Below, in pieces: positions 40,976 to 48,931 of a stretch of 64,000 bases of DNA. Position numbers and translations under genes: made by a program. The DNA lies in the NCBI RefSeq assembly GCF_021172045.1, contig NZ_CP087164.1, positions 4,712,001 through 4,776,000 of the forward strand, given 5' to 3'. Under the pieces are notes generated by a model that was given only the letters and a program-made list of their open reading frames with translations, searched no databases and was not told the DNA's origin. Source of the stretch: Capillimicrobium parvum (GTDB lineage: Bacteria > Actinomycetota > Thermoleophilia > Solirubrobacterales > Solirubrobacteraceae). Numbering within the stretch: position 1 is the stretch's first letter; each line of letters starts with the position of its first letter.

Positions 40976-41161
40976 ATGGCGATCCACCTCACGCCCACCG
41001 AGCTCGCACGCGAAAGCGGACTCGAGAGACGAGAAGTCATCTCCAAATGCATGGAGTTGGGCGTGCCGATCTTCCAGGGCCGCATCGACAAGAGCCTCTT
41101 TCTGGACAGCATGCGCGAGGTCGGCGACCCGTCGCCCGACGCGCAGACTGCCAGGGTCTGA
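40976..41161 (+). CDS. 61-aa protein with MerR-like N-terminal helix-turn
   Basis: MAIHLTPTELARESGLERREVISKCMELGVPIFQGRIDKSLFLDSMRE... The pattern LTPTELARESGLERREVISKCMELGVPIFQGRIDKSLF resembles a small DNA-binding domain of the MerR/excisionase type, but too short for a regulator with an effector domain. Expression signals are unusually good (see promoter). Conserved small actinobacterial protein; function unknown. Confidence 0.7.
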   Translation: MAIHLTPTELARESGLERREVISKCMELGVPIFQGRIDKSLFLDSMREVGDPSPDAQTARV

Positions 41162-41215
41162 GTCACTTCACACGCAGTAGCATCGGCCTCCGGTTCCCGA
41201 CGGAGGAGGAAAGGG

Positions 41216-43018
41216 ATGGAGGCCACCGCGTCGACCGCGTCGACCCCCGAGCGGACCGGGTCGAAGACGATCGCCGATCTGCTGCCGCGTGCCGCAGAGC
41301 TGTTCGGCGCCCGCACGGCGGTGCGCTACCGCGACGGCGACAAGTGGCGGGACCGGTCGTTCGCTGAGCTGGGGGCGATCGCCCAGGAGATCGGGCTGGG
41401 GCTCGTGGACCTGGGCATCGCCGCCGGCGACCGAGTCTGCATCCTCGCCAAGACGCGCGCCGAGTGGTCCTATGTGGACTTCGGCATCACGATGGCCGGC
41501 GGGATCGTCGTGCCGATCTACCAGACGAACTCGCCGGAGGAGTGCGAGTGGGTGATCGGCAACTCGGAGGCGGTCGCGATCTTCTGCGAGGACCCCGAGC
41601 AGCTCGCCAAGGTCGCTGAGATCCGCGACCGGCTTGCGCTCCTGCGCCATGTTGTCGTGATGGAGGGCGCAGCGGAGGGCGACGCGATCACGCTCGACGA
41701 GCTGCGCGAGCGCGGCCGCCGCCACGAGCGTGCCGAGCTCGAGGCGCGCTGGAACGCCGTCGGCCCCGACGACCCGTACACGATCATCTACACGTCGGGG
41801 ACGACCGGGCCGCCGAAGGGCTGCGTGCTCGCCCACGGCAACTACCGCGCGATCGTCGACATGGTCGCCGAGCGGGAGCTGTTCCGCGGCCCCGACGACC
41901 TCGTCTACCTCTTCCTGCCACTCGCCCACTCGTTCGCGCTGCTGATCCAGCTCGCCGCGTTCGACCAGGGCACGGCGATCGCCTACTGGGGCGGCGACAC
42001 GAAGCAGATCGTCGCCGAGCTCTCGCAGGCCAAGCCGACCTACCTGCCCTCCGTGCCGCGGATCTTCGAGAAGATCTACACGCTCGTCTCGGCGAACGTC
42101 GAGCCGGAGATGCTCGCCCAGGCCGTCGCGGTCGGCGGCCGGGTGCAGGACCTGCGCGTCGCCGGCCAGGACGTCCCGGCCGAGCTGCAGGCCGCCTACG
42201 ACCAGTTCGACGCGAAGCTGTTCGCCAACGTGCGCGCGGCGTTCGGCGGGCGCCTGCGCGAGGCGATCACGGGGGCGGCGCCGATCGCCAAGGAGATCCT
42301 CGAGTTCTTCTGGGCCTGCGGCGTACCGGTCATGGAGGGCTACGGCATGACCGAGACCGCCACGGCGGCGACGGTCTCCACGCCGGAGAACCACAAGTTC
42401 GGGACGGTCGGCCGGGCGCTGCCGGGCGTGGAGCTGGCGATCGGCGACGACGGCGAGGTGCTCATCCGCGGCGCGAACATCTTCCGCGGCTACTACCGCA
42501 ACGAGGACGCGTCGTTCGGCGCGGTGGTCGACGGCTGGCTGCACACCGGCGACCTGGGCTCGCTCGACGCGGACGGCTACCTCTCGATCACCGGCCGCAA
42601 GAAGGACATCATCATCACCGCGGGCGGCAAGAACCTGACGCCGGCGAACATGGAGAACGACCTCAAGCAGTCGCGCTGGATCTCCCAGGCGGTGATGCAC
42701 GGCGATCGGCGGCCGTTCCCGTCGATGCTCATCACGCTCGACGAGGAGGAGATCGTCCCCTGGGCGCAGCAGCACGACATCGAGGACACCTCGATGGCCG
42801 CGCTCGCGCGCGATCCTCTGGTGCTCGAGCTCATCCAGGGCGAGCTCGACCGCGCGAACGCGAGGTACGCCCAGGTCGAGCAGGTCAAGCGGTTCTTCAT
42901 CCTCGACCATGACCTGTCCCAGGAGACCGGCGAGCTGACGCCGACCCTCAAGGTCAAGCGCAACGTGGTCAACGAGATGTACGCCGGCCGCTTCGACGAG
43001 CTCTACGCGGGGCGGTAG
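41216..43018 (+). CDS. Long-chain acyl-CoA synthetase (FadD15-like, AMP-binding)
   Basis: A 600-aa ANL-superfamily ligase activating fatty acids to acyl-CoA through acyl-AMP. Motifs: IIYTSGTTGPPKGCVLAHGN (about 188-207), MEGYGMTETATAATV (A5 block), WLHTGDLGSLDADGYLSITGRKKDIIITAGGKNL (A7-A8), and a C-terminal lysine in LTPTLKVKRN. Like FadD15 it has a bulky helical insertion. The GGAGGAAAGGG ribosome site directly precedes the ATG. A TAGCAT -10 box lies at 41178-41183. Confidence 0.93.
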   Translation: MEATASTASTPERTGSKTIADLLPRAAELFGARTAVRYRDGDKWRDRSFAELGAIAQEIGLGLVDLGIAAGDRVCILAKTRAEWSYVDFGITMAGGIVVPIYQTNSPEECEWVIGNSEAVAIFCEDPEQLAKVAEIRDRLALLRHVVVMEGAAEGDAITLDELRERGRRHERAELEARWNAVGPDDPYTIIYTSGTTGPPKGCVLAHGNYRAIVDMVAERELFRGPDDLVYLFLPLAHSFALLIQLAAFDQGTAIAYWGGDTKQIVAELSQAKPTYLPSVPRIFEKIYTLVSANVEPEMLAQAVAVGGRVQDLRVAGQDVPAELQAAYDQFDAKLFANVRAAFGGRLREAITGAAPIAKEILEFFWACGVPVMEGYGMTETATAATVSTPENHKFGTVGRALPGVELAIGDDGEVLIRGANIFRGYYRNEDASFGAVVDGWLHTGDLGSLDADGYLSITGRKKDIIITAGGKNLTPANMENDLKQSRWISQAVMHGDRRPFPSMLITLDEEEIVPWAQQHDIEDTSMAALARDPLVLELIQGELDRANARYAQVEQVKRFFILDHDLSQETGELTPTLKVKRNVVNEMYAGRFDELYAGR

Positions 43019-43038
43019 GGCGCAGGCGCCCGCGCCGC

Positions 43039-43044
43039 TACCGT
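43039..43044 (+). promoter_or_regulatory. -10 box of small membrane protein gene
   Basis: TACCGT stands 8 nt before the ATG at 43053. No ribosome site is seen, so the gene probably has a leaderless transcript. Confidence 0.45.
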
Positions 43045-43052
43045 CAGCCTCG

Positions 43053-43529
43053 ATGCGCACCGATCCCACCGACACCGGCGGGCTGTTCACCGGCCGCCGT
43101 CCGGGAACCGCCCCGGTTCGCTACCGGGGAATGCCGCAACGCGGCTCGTCGCGGCGCCAGCACGTCGACGATGCGCTCGCGCTGCTGATCGCGGCGGGGA
43201 TGGCCGTGGTCAACCTCCTGTTCTGGGGACCGATCCCGGCCGGGGCGCTGTGGATCGCCTCGCGCATCAGCGGCGACGGCGGCCAGCGCATCTTCCTGGC
43301 GATCGTCGCCGCGTTCGCCCTCTGCATCGCCGGGCTGTTCACCGGCCTGATCGTGCTCAAGAAGCTCGACGGATGGTGGCTGCTCGTCCGGCGCGCGGCA
43401 GGCCACGACCAGCGCAAGGGGATCATCGGGCCGATGTTCGGCGTGTGCGCGGTGGTCGGCGGCACCGCGTTCGTGATCTGGCTGGTGTTCATCGCCGGGC
43501 TGGGCTCGACGTCGATGCCCGGCTCCTAG
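43053..43529 (+). CDS. Small membrane protein, three TM helices, unknown function
   Basis: 158 aa. Hydrophilic N-terminal 38 residues, then helices at about 41-62, 79-103 and 128-150, with a basic loop LVRRAAGHDQRKG between. No family recognised. It is followed by the aminotransferase gene after 6 nt, so they are co-transcribed. Confidence 0.72.
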   Translation: MRTDPTDTGGLFTGRRPGTAPVRYRGMPQRGSSRRQHVDDALALLIAAGMAVVNLLFWGPIPAGALWIASRISGDGGQRIFLAIVAAFALCIAGLFTGLIVLKKLDGWWLLVRRAAGHDQRKGIIGPMFGVCAVVGGTAFVIWLVFIAGLGSTSMPGS

Positions 43530-43535
43530 TCCGAG

Positions 43536-44642
43536 ATGGGCCTGCTGGACTACTACCGGCAGTTCGAGGAGCAGCCGCCGGAGGAGGTCTCGGCCGAGCT
43601 GCGCGAGCGAGCGGCCGAGCGCCGCCGGCAGGCGCTGTCGCGCGTCGAGCCCCTCGACCTGTCGGCGCTCACATGGCCGGAGCTGCCGCCGTCGGTGGTC
43701 GTCAACGCGGTCACCTACGTCGCGCGGCGCGGGCTGCACCGCTATCGCGAGCCGCATGCCGCCGAGTTACGCTCCGAGCTCGCGCACCGGCTGGGCCTCC
43801 CGGCCACGCGCGTGGTCGTCGGCAACGGCGCGGCGCAGCTGCTCGGCTCTGCGGCCCAGGCGCTCATCGAGCCGGGCGACGAGCTCGTCACGCCGTGGCC
43901 CTCGTACCCGCTGCTGCCCGTGCTGGCGCGGCGGGCGGGCGGCTCGGCGGTGCCGGTCGGCGCCGCGTCGGGCCGGCCGGCGGAGGCGATCGTCGCCGCG
44001 CTGACCGACCGCACCCGGATCGTCGCCCTCTGCAACCCGAACGACCCGACCGGCGAGTGGCTCGACGAGGCGGCGCTGCGGGCGCTGCTGTCGGCGCTGC
44101 CCGAGCGCGTGGTCGTGCTGCTCGACGAGGCGCTCGTGGAGTACGCGCCGTCGAGCGCGGCCGGGCTCGTCGAGGAGTTCCCGCGGCTGCTCGTCTTCCG
44201 CTCGTTCTCGAAGGCGTGGGGGCTGGCCGGGCTGCGGATCGGCTACGCGGTCGGCGGGCCGGACAGCGAGCCGCTGCTCGAGCGCGTGGAGCCCGAGCTG
44301 GGCGTCAACGAGCTGGCGCAGGCGGGCGCCCTGGAGGCGCTGCGCGCAACGGATGCGCACATGGCGCGCCGCGTCGAGGCCGTGCGGATCGAGCGGGCGC
44401 GGCTCGCCGGCGAGCTGGAGGCGCTGGGCCTCTCCGTGGCGCCGAGCGAGGCGAACCTCCTGTGGCTGGGCGCCGACGGCTTCGATGGCGCGGGGCTCGC
44501 CCACGAGCTCGAGACCCGCGCGAAGATCCGCGTCGCCGAGGGCGGCCGGTTCGGCGACCCCGACCGCATTCGCGTGGCGGTGCAGGACGAGGCGGCCGGC
44601 GACCGCCTGCGCGACGCGCTCGCGGCGATCCTGCGCGGCTGA
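43536..44642 (+). CDS. HisC-like class I/II aminotransferase
   Basis: A 368-aa fold-type I PLP enzyme. NPNDPTG (residues 167-173), the PLP-binding lysine in FRSFSKAWGLAGLRIGY (about 224-240), and a final RIRVAVQ block match histidinol-phosphate aminotransferase and CobD relatives. The LLLDEAL segment holds the PLP-contact Asp. No his genes are nearby, so another amino-acid role is possible. The last 9 codons and the stop lie in a 36-bp tandem duplication that runs past the gene. Confidence 0.85.
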   Translation: MGLLDYYRQFEEQPPEEVSAELRERAAERRRQALSRVEPLDLSALTWPELPPSVVVNAVTYVARRGLHRYREPHAAELRSELAHRLGLPATRVVVGNGAAQLLGSAAQALIEPGDELVTPWPSYPLLPVLARRAGGSAVPVGAASGRPAEAIVAALTDRTRIVALCNPNDPTGEWLDEAALRALLSALPERVVVLLDEALVEYAPSSAAGLVEEFPRLLVFRSFSKAWGLAGLRIGYAVGGPDSEPLLERVEPELGVNELAQAGALEALRATDAHMARRVEAVRIERARLAGELEALGLSVAPSEANLLWLGADGFDGAGLAHELETRAKIRVAEGGRFGDPDRIRVAVQDEAAGDRLRDALAAILRG

Positions 44643-44687
44643 GCGCCGCCCGCGCTCGCGGCGATCCTGCGCGGCTGAGCGCCGCCC
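44616..44687. repeat. 36-bp tandem duplication across the aminotransferase stop
   Basis: 44616-44651 and 44652-44687 are identical 36-bp copies. The first contains the last codons and TGA of the aminotransferase gene; the second repeats them downstream. It lies directly against the hairpin element that starts at 44691. Confidence 0.93.
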
Positions 44688-44690
44688 GCA

Positions 44691-44743
44691 GCGCCGAGCG
44701 TCGAGTTTCTGCGCCGTGGGCTGAGAAAGTCGACGCTCGGCGC
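44691..44743. repeat. Hairpin element copy 2 (20-bp arms, same G-G mismatch)
   Basis: Left arm 44691-44710 and right arm 44724-44743 pair over 20 bp with one G-G mismatch, at the same place in the stem as in copy 1. The common core is GAGCGTCGAGTTYCT ... AGRAAGTCGACGCTC. The loop is 13 nt and unrelated to that of copy 1, so the stem itself is what is conserved. Confidence 0.75.
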
Positions 44744-44840
44744 GGGTGCGCGGGTGCGCGGGTGCGCGGGTGCGCGGGTGCGCCGGTGCGCGGGTGCGCC
44801 GGTGCGCGGGCCCGCGGGCGCGCGGGCGCGCGGGCGCGAT
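44744..44840. repeat. GGGTGCGC octamer array
   Basis: About ten imperfect copies of the 8-bp unit GGGTGCGC (variants CGGTGCGC, GGGCGCGC) follow the hairpin. It grades into GGGCGCGC repeats before AT-richer DNA. The rest of the gap up to the LuxR gene contains TTGAGA (44867-44872), 17 bp, CACGAT (44890-44895), a possible promoter. Confidence 0.85.
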
Positions 44841-44905
44841 TTCCCCCCACAAATCTGGGTCATCGCTTGAGACGCCTCGCCTCGCCTGCCACGATCCTCG
44901 GCGGC

Positions 44906-45955
44906 ATGGTGGCCTCACCCGAACGCACGGAGCGCGCGATCGCAGACCTGAGCCGGCGCGGGCTCGACTCCCCCACGCTGCGCCGCCAGGCGATGACGGT
45001 CCTCAGCCGGGCGGTCCCGGTCGACGGCTACTGCTTCGCGGCGGCGGACCCGGAGACGCTCGCGATGGTCGACCACACGACCGACGGCGTCGACCGCAGC
45101 CAGGCCGGCGCGCTCTACCGCAACGAGTACGGCGAGCGCGACGTCGCCAAGCACGCCGAGCTGGTGCGCCAGGACATGCCGGTCGCCGTCACCTCGCACC
45201 TGACCGGCGGCGACGTCACACGCAGCCGCCGCCATCGCGAGCTCCTCGGCCCGATGGGCATCCGGCACGAACTGCGCGCCGCCACCGTCGCCGACGGCGC
45301 GACCTGGGGCTTCCTGCACCTCTTCCGCGGCCCCGACCGCAGCGACTTCACCGCGCAGGAGGCGGCGCTCGTCGCCCGCGCGTCGCGCCACCTCGCCGCC
45401 GGCCTGCGCGCCGCCACCATCGGTGAGGGCGTGACGATGACCGCCGCTTCCGAGGCGCCCGCCCTCGTCGTCCTCGATGAGCGCGACCGCATCGTCGAGG
45501 CCACGCCCGGCGCCGCGATCTGGCTGCGGCGGGTCGCCGACAGCGAGCGCCCGGACGAGCCCGTCCCCGAGATCCTGCAGCTCCTCTCCGCCTGGGCCCG
45601 CGCGAGCGCCGCCGGCGCGCTCACGGCGGTCCCGCGCGCCCGTCTGCGCGGCGGTGACGGCTGCTGGGTGTCGCTGCACGGCTCGGTCACCGCCGGCGCC
45701 GGCGGGGCCGGCGGCCGCGTGGCGATCATCCTCCAGCCGGCGACCCCACCCGAGCTCGCCCCGCTGCTGCTGTCGGGCTTCGGCCTCACCCCGGGCGAAC
45801 GCGAGGTCTGCGAGCTCGTCCTCGCCGGCGAGTCGACGAAGGCGATCGCCGCCGACCTCTTCATCTCGCCCTACACGGTGCAGGACCGCCTCAAGACGAT
45901 CTTCGCGAAGGTCGGCGTCCGCAGCCGCCGCGCGCTGGTCGCGCGGCTGCGCTGA
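44906..45955 (+). CDS. LuxR-family regulator with GAF-like N-terminal domain
   Basis: 349 aa. The C-terminal LuxR HTH (about 285-349) has GLTPGEREVCELVLAGESTKAIAADLFISPYTVQDRLKTIFAKVGVRSR. The N-terminal 160 residues (SRAVPVDGYCFAAADPETLAMVDHTTDG...) look like a GAF-type sensor, and the middle part (ALVVLDERDRIVEATPGA) like a PAS fold. No receiver Asp, so it is probably a direct ligand sensor. A candidate promoter precedes it. Targets unknown. Confidence 0.85.
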   Translation: MVASPERTERAIADLSRRGLDSPTLRRQAMTVLSRAVPVDGYCFAAADPETLAMVDHTTDGVDRSQAGALYRNEYGERDVAKHAELVRQDMPVAVTSHLTGGDVTRSRRHRELLGPMGIRHELRAATVADGATWGFLHLFRGPDRSDFTAQEAALVARASRHLAAGLRAATIGEGVTMTAASEAPALVVLDERDRIVEATPGAAIWLRRVADSERPDEPVPEILQLLSAWARASAAGALTAVPRARLRGGDGCWVSLHGSVTAGAGGAGGRVAIILQPATPPELAPLLLSGFGLTPGEREVCELVLAGESTKAIAADLFISPYTVQDRLKTIFAKVGVRSRRALVARLR

Positions 45956-45973
45956 ACGGCGCCGGCGCCGCCG

Positions 45974-47224
45974 TCAGTCGTTCGCCGACTGACGCAGCAG
46001 CGCGCCCGTCGTCTGCTCGAGGATCTTCCGCCACGCCCGCGTCTTCTCGGTCTCCGGCGACGCGAAGTGCTTCATGACCTTGCGCACGCGCTTCGCCGAG
46101 ATGTCGATCCCGTGACGCTCGCAGATCTCGCGGTAGTGGTCGTAGTCGGCGGCGAGCTTCATCGTCACCGATTCGAATCCGTGGCGCGCGATGTCGACCC
46201 GCGACGCGAAGTTCATGACCGACGTCTCGAACATCAGCTCGTCGTCGGGCTCCGGCTCGATCAGGATGATGTCGACGCCCGGGTAGCGCTGCTCCCACTG
46301 GCGCGCCATCTCGTGCAGGCGCTGGTAGGCCAGCAGCTTGAACACCTGGTAGCCGATCTGCGGGAAGCCCATGTCCGACACCCGGCGCGGGCGCTGGCCC
46401 ATCAGCGTCGGGACCGTCTTGGAGAAGTCGTTGACGTAGGGCACGAGCGGGTTGACCACCACGATGAGCTTGGCGCCCGCCTCGACCGCGATGTCGAGGT
46501 TCGTCGTCGAGACGATCCCGCCGTCGACGAGCTCGCGATCGCCGACCTGCACCGGCTCGTAGACCATCGGGAGCGCCGTCGAGGCGCGCACGGCGGTCGA
46601 GATCGGCACGTCGTCCCACCCGTCGGCCCCGAAGACGATCCGCTCGCATGTGTCGAGGTCCGTCGCCGTCAGGTACAGCTCGGAGTCGAGGAAGCGGAAG
46701 TCGTCGGAGCGGTCCGGATCCGAGAGCACGTCGCGGATGTAGCGCTCGATGCCGGCGCCCGAGTAGAACCCGGCCGGCAGCCCCTCGCCCAGCCCGAGCA
46801 GCAGGTCCATCACCGAGACCGAGCCGAGGTGCCCCACCATCTGGCGCAGGACCGTCGCGGTGCGCAGTGGCAGCAGCGCGCCCTTCCTCGCCCACGCGAG
46901 CAGGTTCGGCCGCAGGACCGTGCCGACGTCGATGTCGCGAAACGCCGTCGGCACCTGCTGGTTGACGACCCGCATCATCTCCTCGGGCGTCACGCCGTTG
47001 GCGGTGAGGGCGGCGACGAACGACCCCGCGGACGTGCCGACGTAGACGTCGAACTGGTTGACCGTCCGGTTGACCGAGAGCAGATCGAGGGCGCGCAGCG
47101 CGCCGATCTCGTAGACCGCGCCGGTGAACCCGCCGCCGCCGAGCACGAGCGCCGTCTTGGACCGCTTGCGCGCCCGTCGCGCGCCGCGCGACTTCTTGGC
47201 GGGCAGGGGTACGACGTTGTCCAT
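45974..47224 (-). CDS. Patatin-like phospholipase
   Basis: 416 aa. After a basic N-terminal stretch (KKSRGARRARKRSK) comes the oxyanion loop LVLGGGGFTGA (27-37). The nucleophile elbow GTSAG has Ser65, and the catalytic Asp is in ELVDGGIVSTTN. RssA/NTE-like bacterial patatins hydrolyse phospholipid or lysophospholipid. The C-terminal third is a family extension of unknown role. A TAGAAT -10 box is 8 nt before the ATG, so the mRNA is probably leaderless. Confidence 0.9.
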   Translation of the reverse strand: MDNVVPLPAKKSRGARRARKRSKTALVLGGGGFTGAVYEIGALRALDLLSVNRTVNQFDVYVGTSAGSFVAALTANGVTPEEMMRVVNQQVPTAFRDIDVGTVLRPNLLAWARKGALLPLRTATVLRQMVGHLGSVSVMDLLLGLGEGLPAGFYSGAGIERYIRDVLSDPDRSDDFRFLDSELYLTATDLDTCERIVFGADGWDDVPISTAVRASTALPMVYEPVQVGDRELVDGGIVSTTNLDIAVEAGAKLIVVVNPLVPYVNDFSKTVPTLMGQRPRRVSDMGFPQIGYQVFKLLAYQRLHEMARQWEQRYPGVDIILIEPEPDDELMFETSVMNFASRVDIARHGFESVTMKLAADYDHYREICERHGIDISAKRVRKVMKHFASPETEKTRAWRKILEQTTGALLRQSAND

Positions 47225-47232
47225 CGAAAGGG

Positions 47233-47242
47233 ATTCTACGCT
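47233..47242. promoter_or_regulatory. Symmetric bidirectional -10 element (patatin / DacB)
   Basis: ATTCTACGCT fits AnnnTAnnnT. Leftward TAGAAT lies 8 nt before the patatin ATG. Rightward TACGCT precedes the DacB gene by about 31 nt. Third pair with this geometry in the window. Confidence 0.6.
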
Positions 47243-47273
47243 GCCCCGACACCGCAACCCGCGCGCCCGCGGG

Positions 47274-48485
47274 GTGTCACAGTCCTACGTGTTCCGCCTT
47301 CGCCTGCTCCTGGGGCTCGTCCTCGCCGCCGCCCTCGCCGTGCCCGTCGCGCCCGCCGCGGCGATCTCCCCCGGCCAGCTGCGCTCGGCGCTCAGCGCCC
47401 AGATCCGCAAGGTCCCGGCCAGCTCCGGCGTCTACGTCATGGCCCTCGACGGCGACACGCCGCTGTACTCCCGCCGGGCCGACCGCTCCCTGATCCCGGC
47501 GTCGGTCAACAAGCTCTTCGTGACGTCGACGGCGCTGCTGCGCTTCGGCGCGAGCACCCGGCTGGACACGACGGTCGTGACCGACGGCGAGATCGACGAG
47601 AACGGCGTCCTGCGCGGCAACCTGTACCTCGTCGGAGGCGGCGATCCGACCCTGTCCTCGACGCGCATCGCCCAGCTCGCCGCGGATCTCGACCTGACCC
47701 GCGTGCGCGGCAGCGTCATCGGCGACGAGAGCCGGTTCGACGCCCTGCGCGGCTCCGCGGCCACCGGCGGGCGCCTGGACTCCGAGATCGGCGGTCAGCT
47801 CGGCGGCCTCGTCGCGGACCGCGGCTACGTCCGCGGCGGCTGGCAGAAGCGCCCGGCCGCCGTCGCCGCCGACGCCCTGCGCGCCGCCCTGGAGAAGCGC
47901 GACGTGCCGGTCAGCGGGCGCAGCAAGCTCGGGACGGCGCCCGAGGACGCCGTGGAGCTGGCGACGTCCTCGTCGGTGCCCATGTCCGAGCTCATCGCGC
48001 GCACGAACATCCCCTCCGACAACTACTACGCCGAGACGCTGCTGAAGAACCTCGGCGCGAGCTTCGGCGACGAGGGCAGCACCGACGCCGGCGCCCGCGT
48101 GGTAAAGGAGCAGATGGAGGAGCTCGAGATCGCCCCCACCGTCGTCGACGGCTCCGGGCTGTCACGCTCGGATCGCACGCAGCCACGACAGGTCGTGCAG
48201 CTGCTGGCAACGATGGCGGGCGGCGAGGAAGGCGGCACGTTCCTCGACTCGCTCTCGACGGTCGGACGCACCGGCACGCTCGCCAACCGCATGAAGGGCA
48301 CGCCCGCGGCGGGACGCTGCCACGGCAAGACCGGAACGCTGAGCAACGTCTCCAACATCGCGGGCGTCTGCGACACGCCGGCCGGGCAGGTCGCCTTCGC
48401 GATCCTCATGAACAACGTGAGCGTCTGGACCGCCCACAGCGTCCAGGACCGCATGGTCGCCGCGATCGCACAGCTCGCGAGTTGA
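47274..48485 (+). CDS. dacB: D-alanyl-D-alanine carboxypeptidase/endopeptidase (PBP4 family)
   Basis: 403 aa, GTG start at 47274 (a GTG at 47289 is also possible). Signal peptide FRLRLLLGLVLAAALAVPVAPAAA. Penicillin-binding triad: SVNK with Ser77 and Lys80, SDN in the IPSDNYYAETLLK segment, and KTG in CHGKTGTLSN. It trims peptidoglycan stem peptides outside the membrane. Shorter insertion than E. coli PBP4, as usual in actinobacteria. Confidence 0.9.
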   Translation: MSQSYVFRLRLLLGLVLAAALAVPVAPAAAISPGQLRSALSAQIRKVPASSGVYVMALDGDTPLYSRRADRSLIPASVNKLFVTSTALLRFGASTRLDTTVVTDGEIDENGVLRGNLYLVGGGDPTLSSTRIAQLAADLDLTRVRGSVIGDESRFDALRGSAATGGRLDSEIGGQLGGLVADRGYVRGGWQKRPAAVAADALRAALEKRDVPVSGRSKLGTAPEDAVELATSSSVPMSELIARTNIPSDNYYAETLLKNLGASFGDEGSTDAGARVVKEQMEELEIAPTVVDGSGLSRSDRTQPRQVVQLLATMAGGEEGGTFLDSLSTVGRTGTLANRMKGTPAAGRCHGKTGTLSNVSNIAGVCDTPAGQVAFAILMNNVSVWTAHSVQDRMVAAIAQLAS

Positions 48486-48520
48486 GTGACACGCCCGGAT
48501 CTTCGGTATAGCCTGCCGCC

Positions 48521-48931
48521 ATGCTCAAGGAGTTCCGGCAGTTCCTCCTGCGTGGCAACGTCATCGACCTGGCCGTCGCGGTCGTGATCGGAGCGGCCTT
48601 CGGAGCGGTGGTCGCGTCGCTGGTGGCGGACATCATCACGCCGATCATCGCCGCGATCATCGGCAAGCCGGACTTCTCGAACCTGACGTTCACGATCAAC
48701 GGCTCGGTCTTCCGCTACGGCTCGTTCCTCAACGCGGTCATCTCGTTCGTGTCGATCGCGGCCGCCGTGTTCTTCTTCGTCGTGGTGCCGGTCAACCGGC
48801 TCAACGAGATGCGCCGGTCCGGCAAGCCGGTCGACGAGACGACGCGCCAGTGCCCGGAGTGCCTCAGCGACGTGCCCAAGGCGGCCCACCGCTGCGCCTT
48901 CTGCACGTCCGAGCTGCAGCCCGCGGTCTGA
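48521..48931 (+). CDS. mscL: Large-conductance mechanosensitive channel with C-terminal zinc ribbon
   Basis: 136 aa. The N-terminal MLKEFRQFLLRGNVIDLAVAVVIGAAFGAVV is the MscL amphipathic helix and pore-lining TM1; TM2 is about 69-93. After RLNEMRRSGKP a zinc-ribbon-like tail has Cys111, Cys114, Cys125 and Cys128 in place of the usual cytoplasmic helix bundle. It protects against hypo-osmotic shock. A TATAGC -10 box stands 8 nt before the ATG. The stop abuts the stop of ligA. Confidence 0.93.
   Translation: MLKEFRQFLLRGNVIDLAVAVVIGAAFGAVVASLVADIITPIIAAIIGKPDFSNLTFTINGSVFRYGSFLNAVISFVSIAAAVFFFVVVPVNRLNEMRRSGKPVDETTRQCPECLSDVPKAAHRCAFCTSELQPAV

Noticed and set aside
44744-44840. CRISPR or coding repeat in the GGGTGCGC array
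   Set aside because: The unit is only 8 bp with no spacers, and both strands give low-complexity peptides only.
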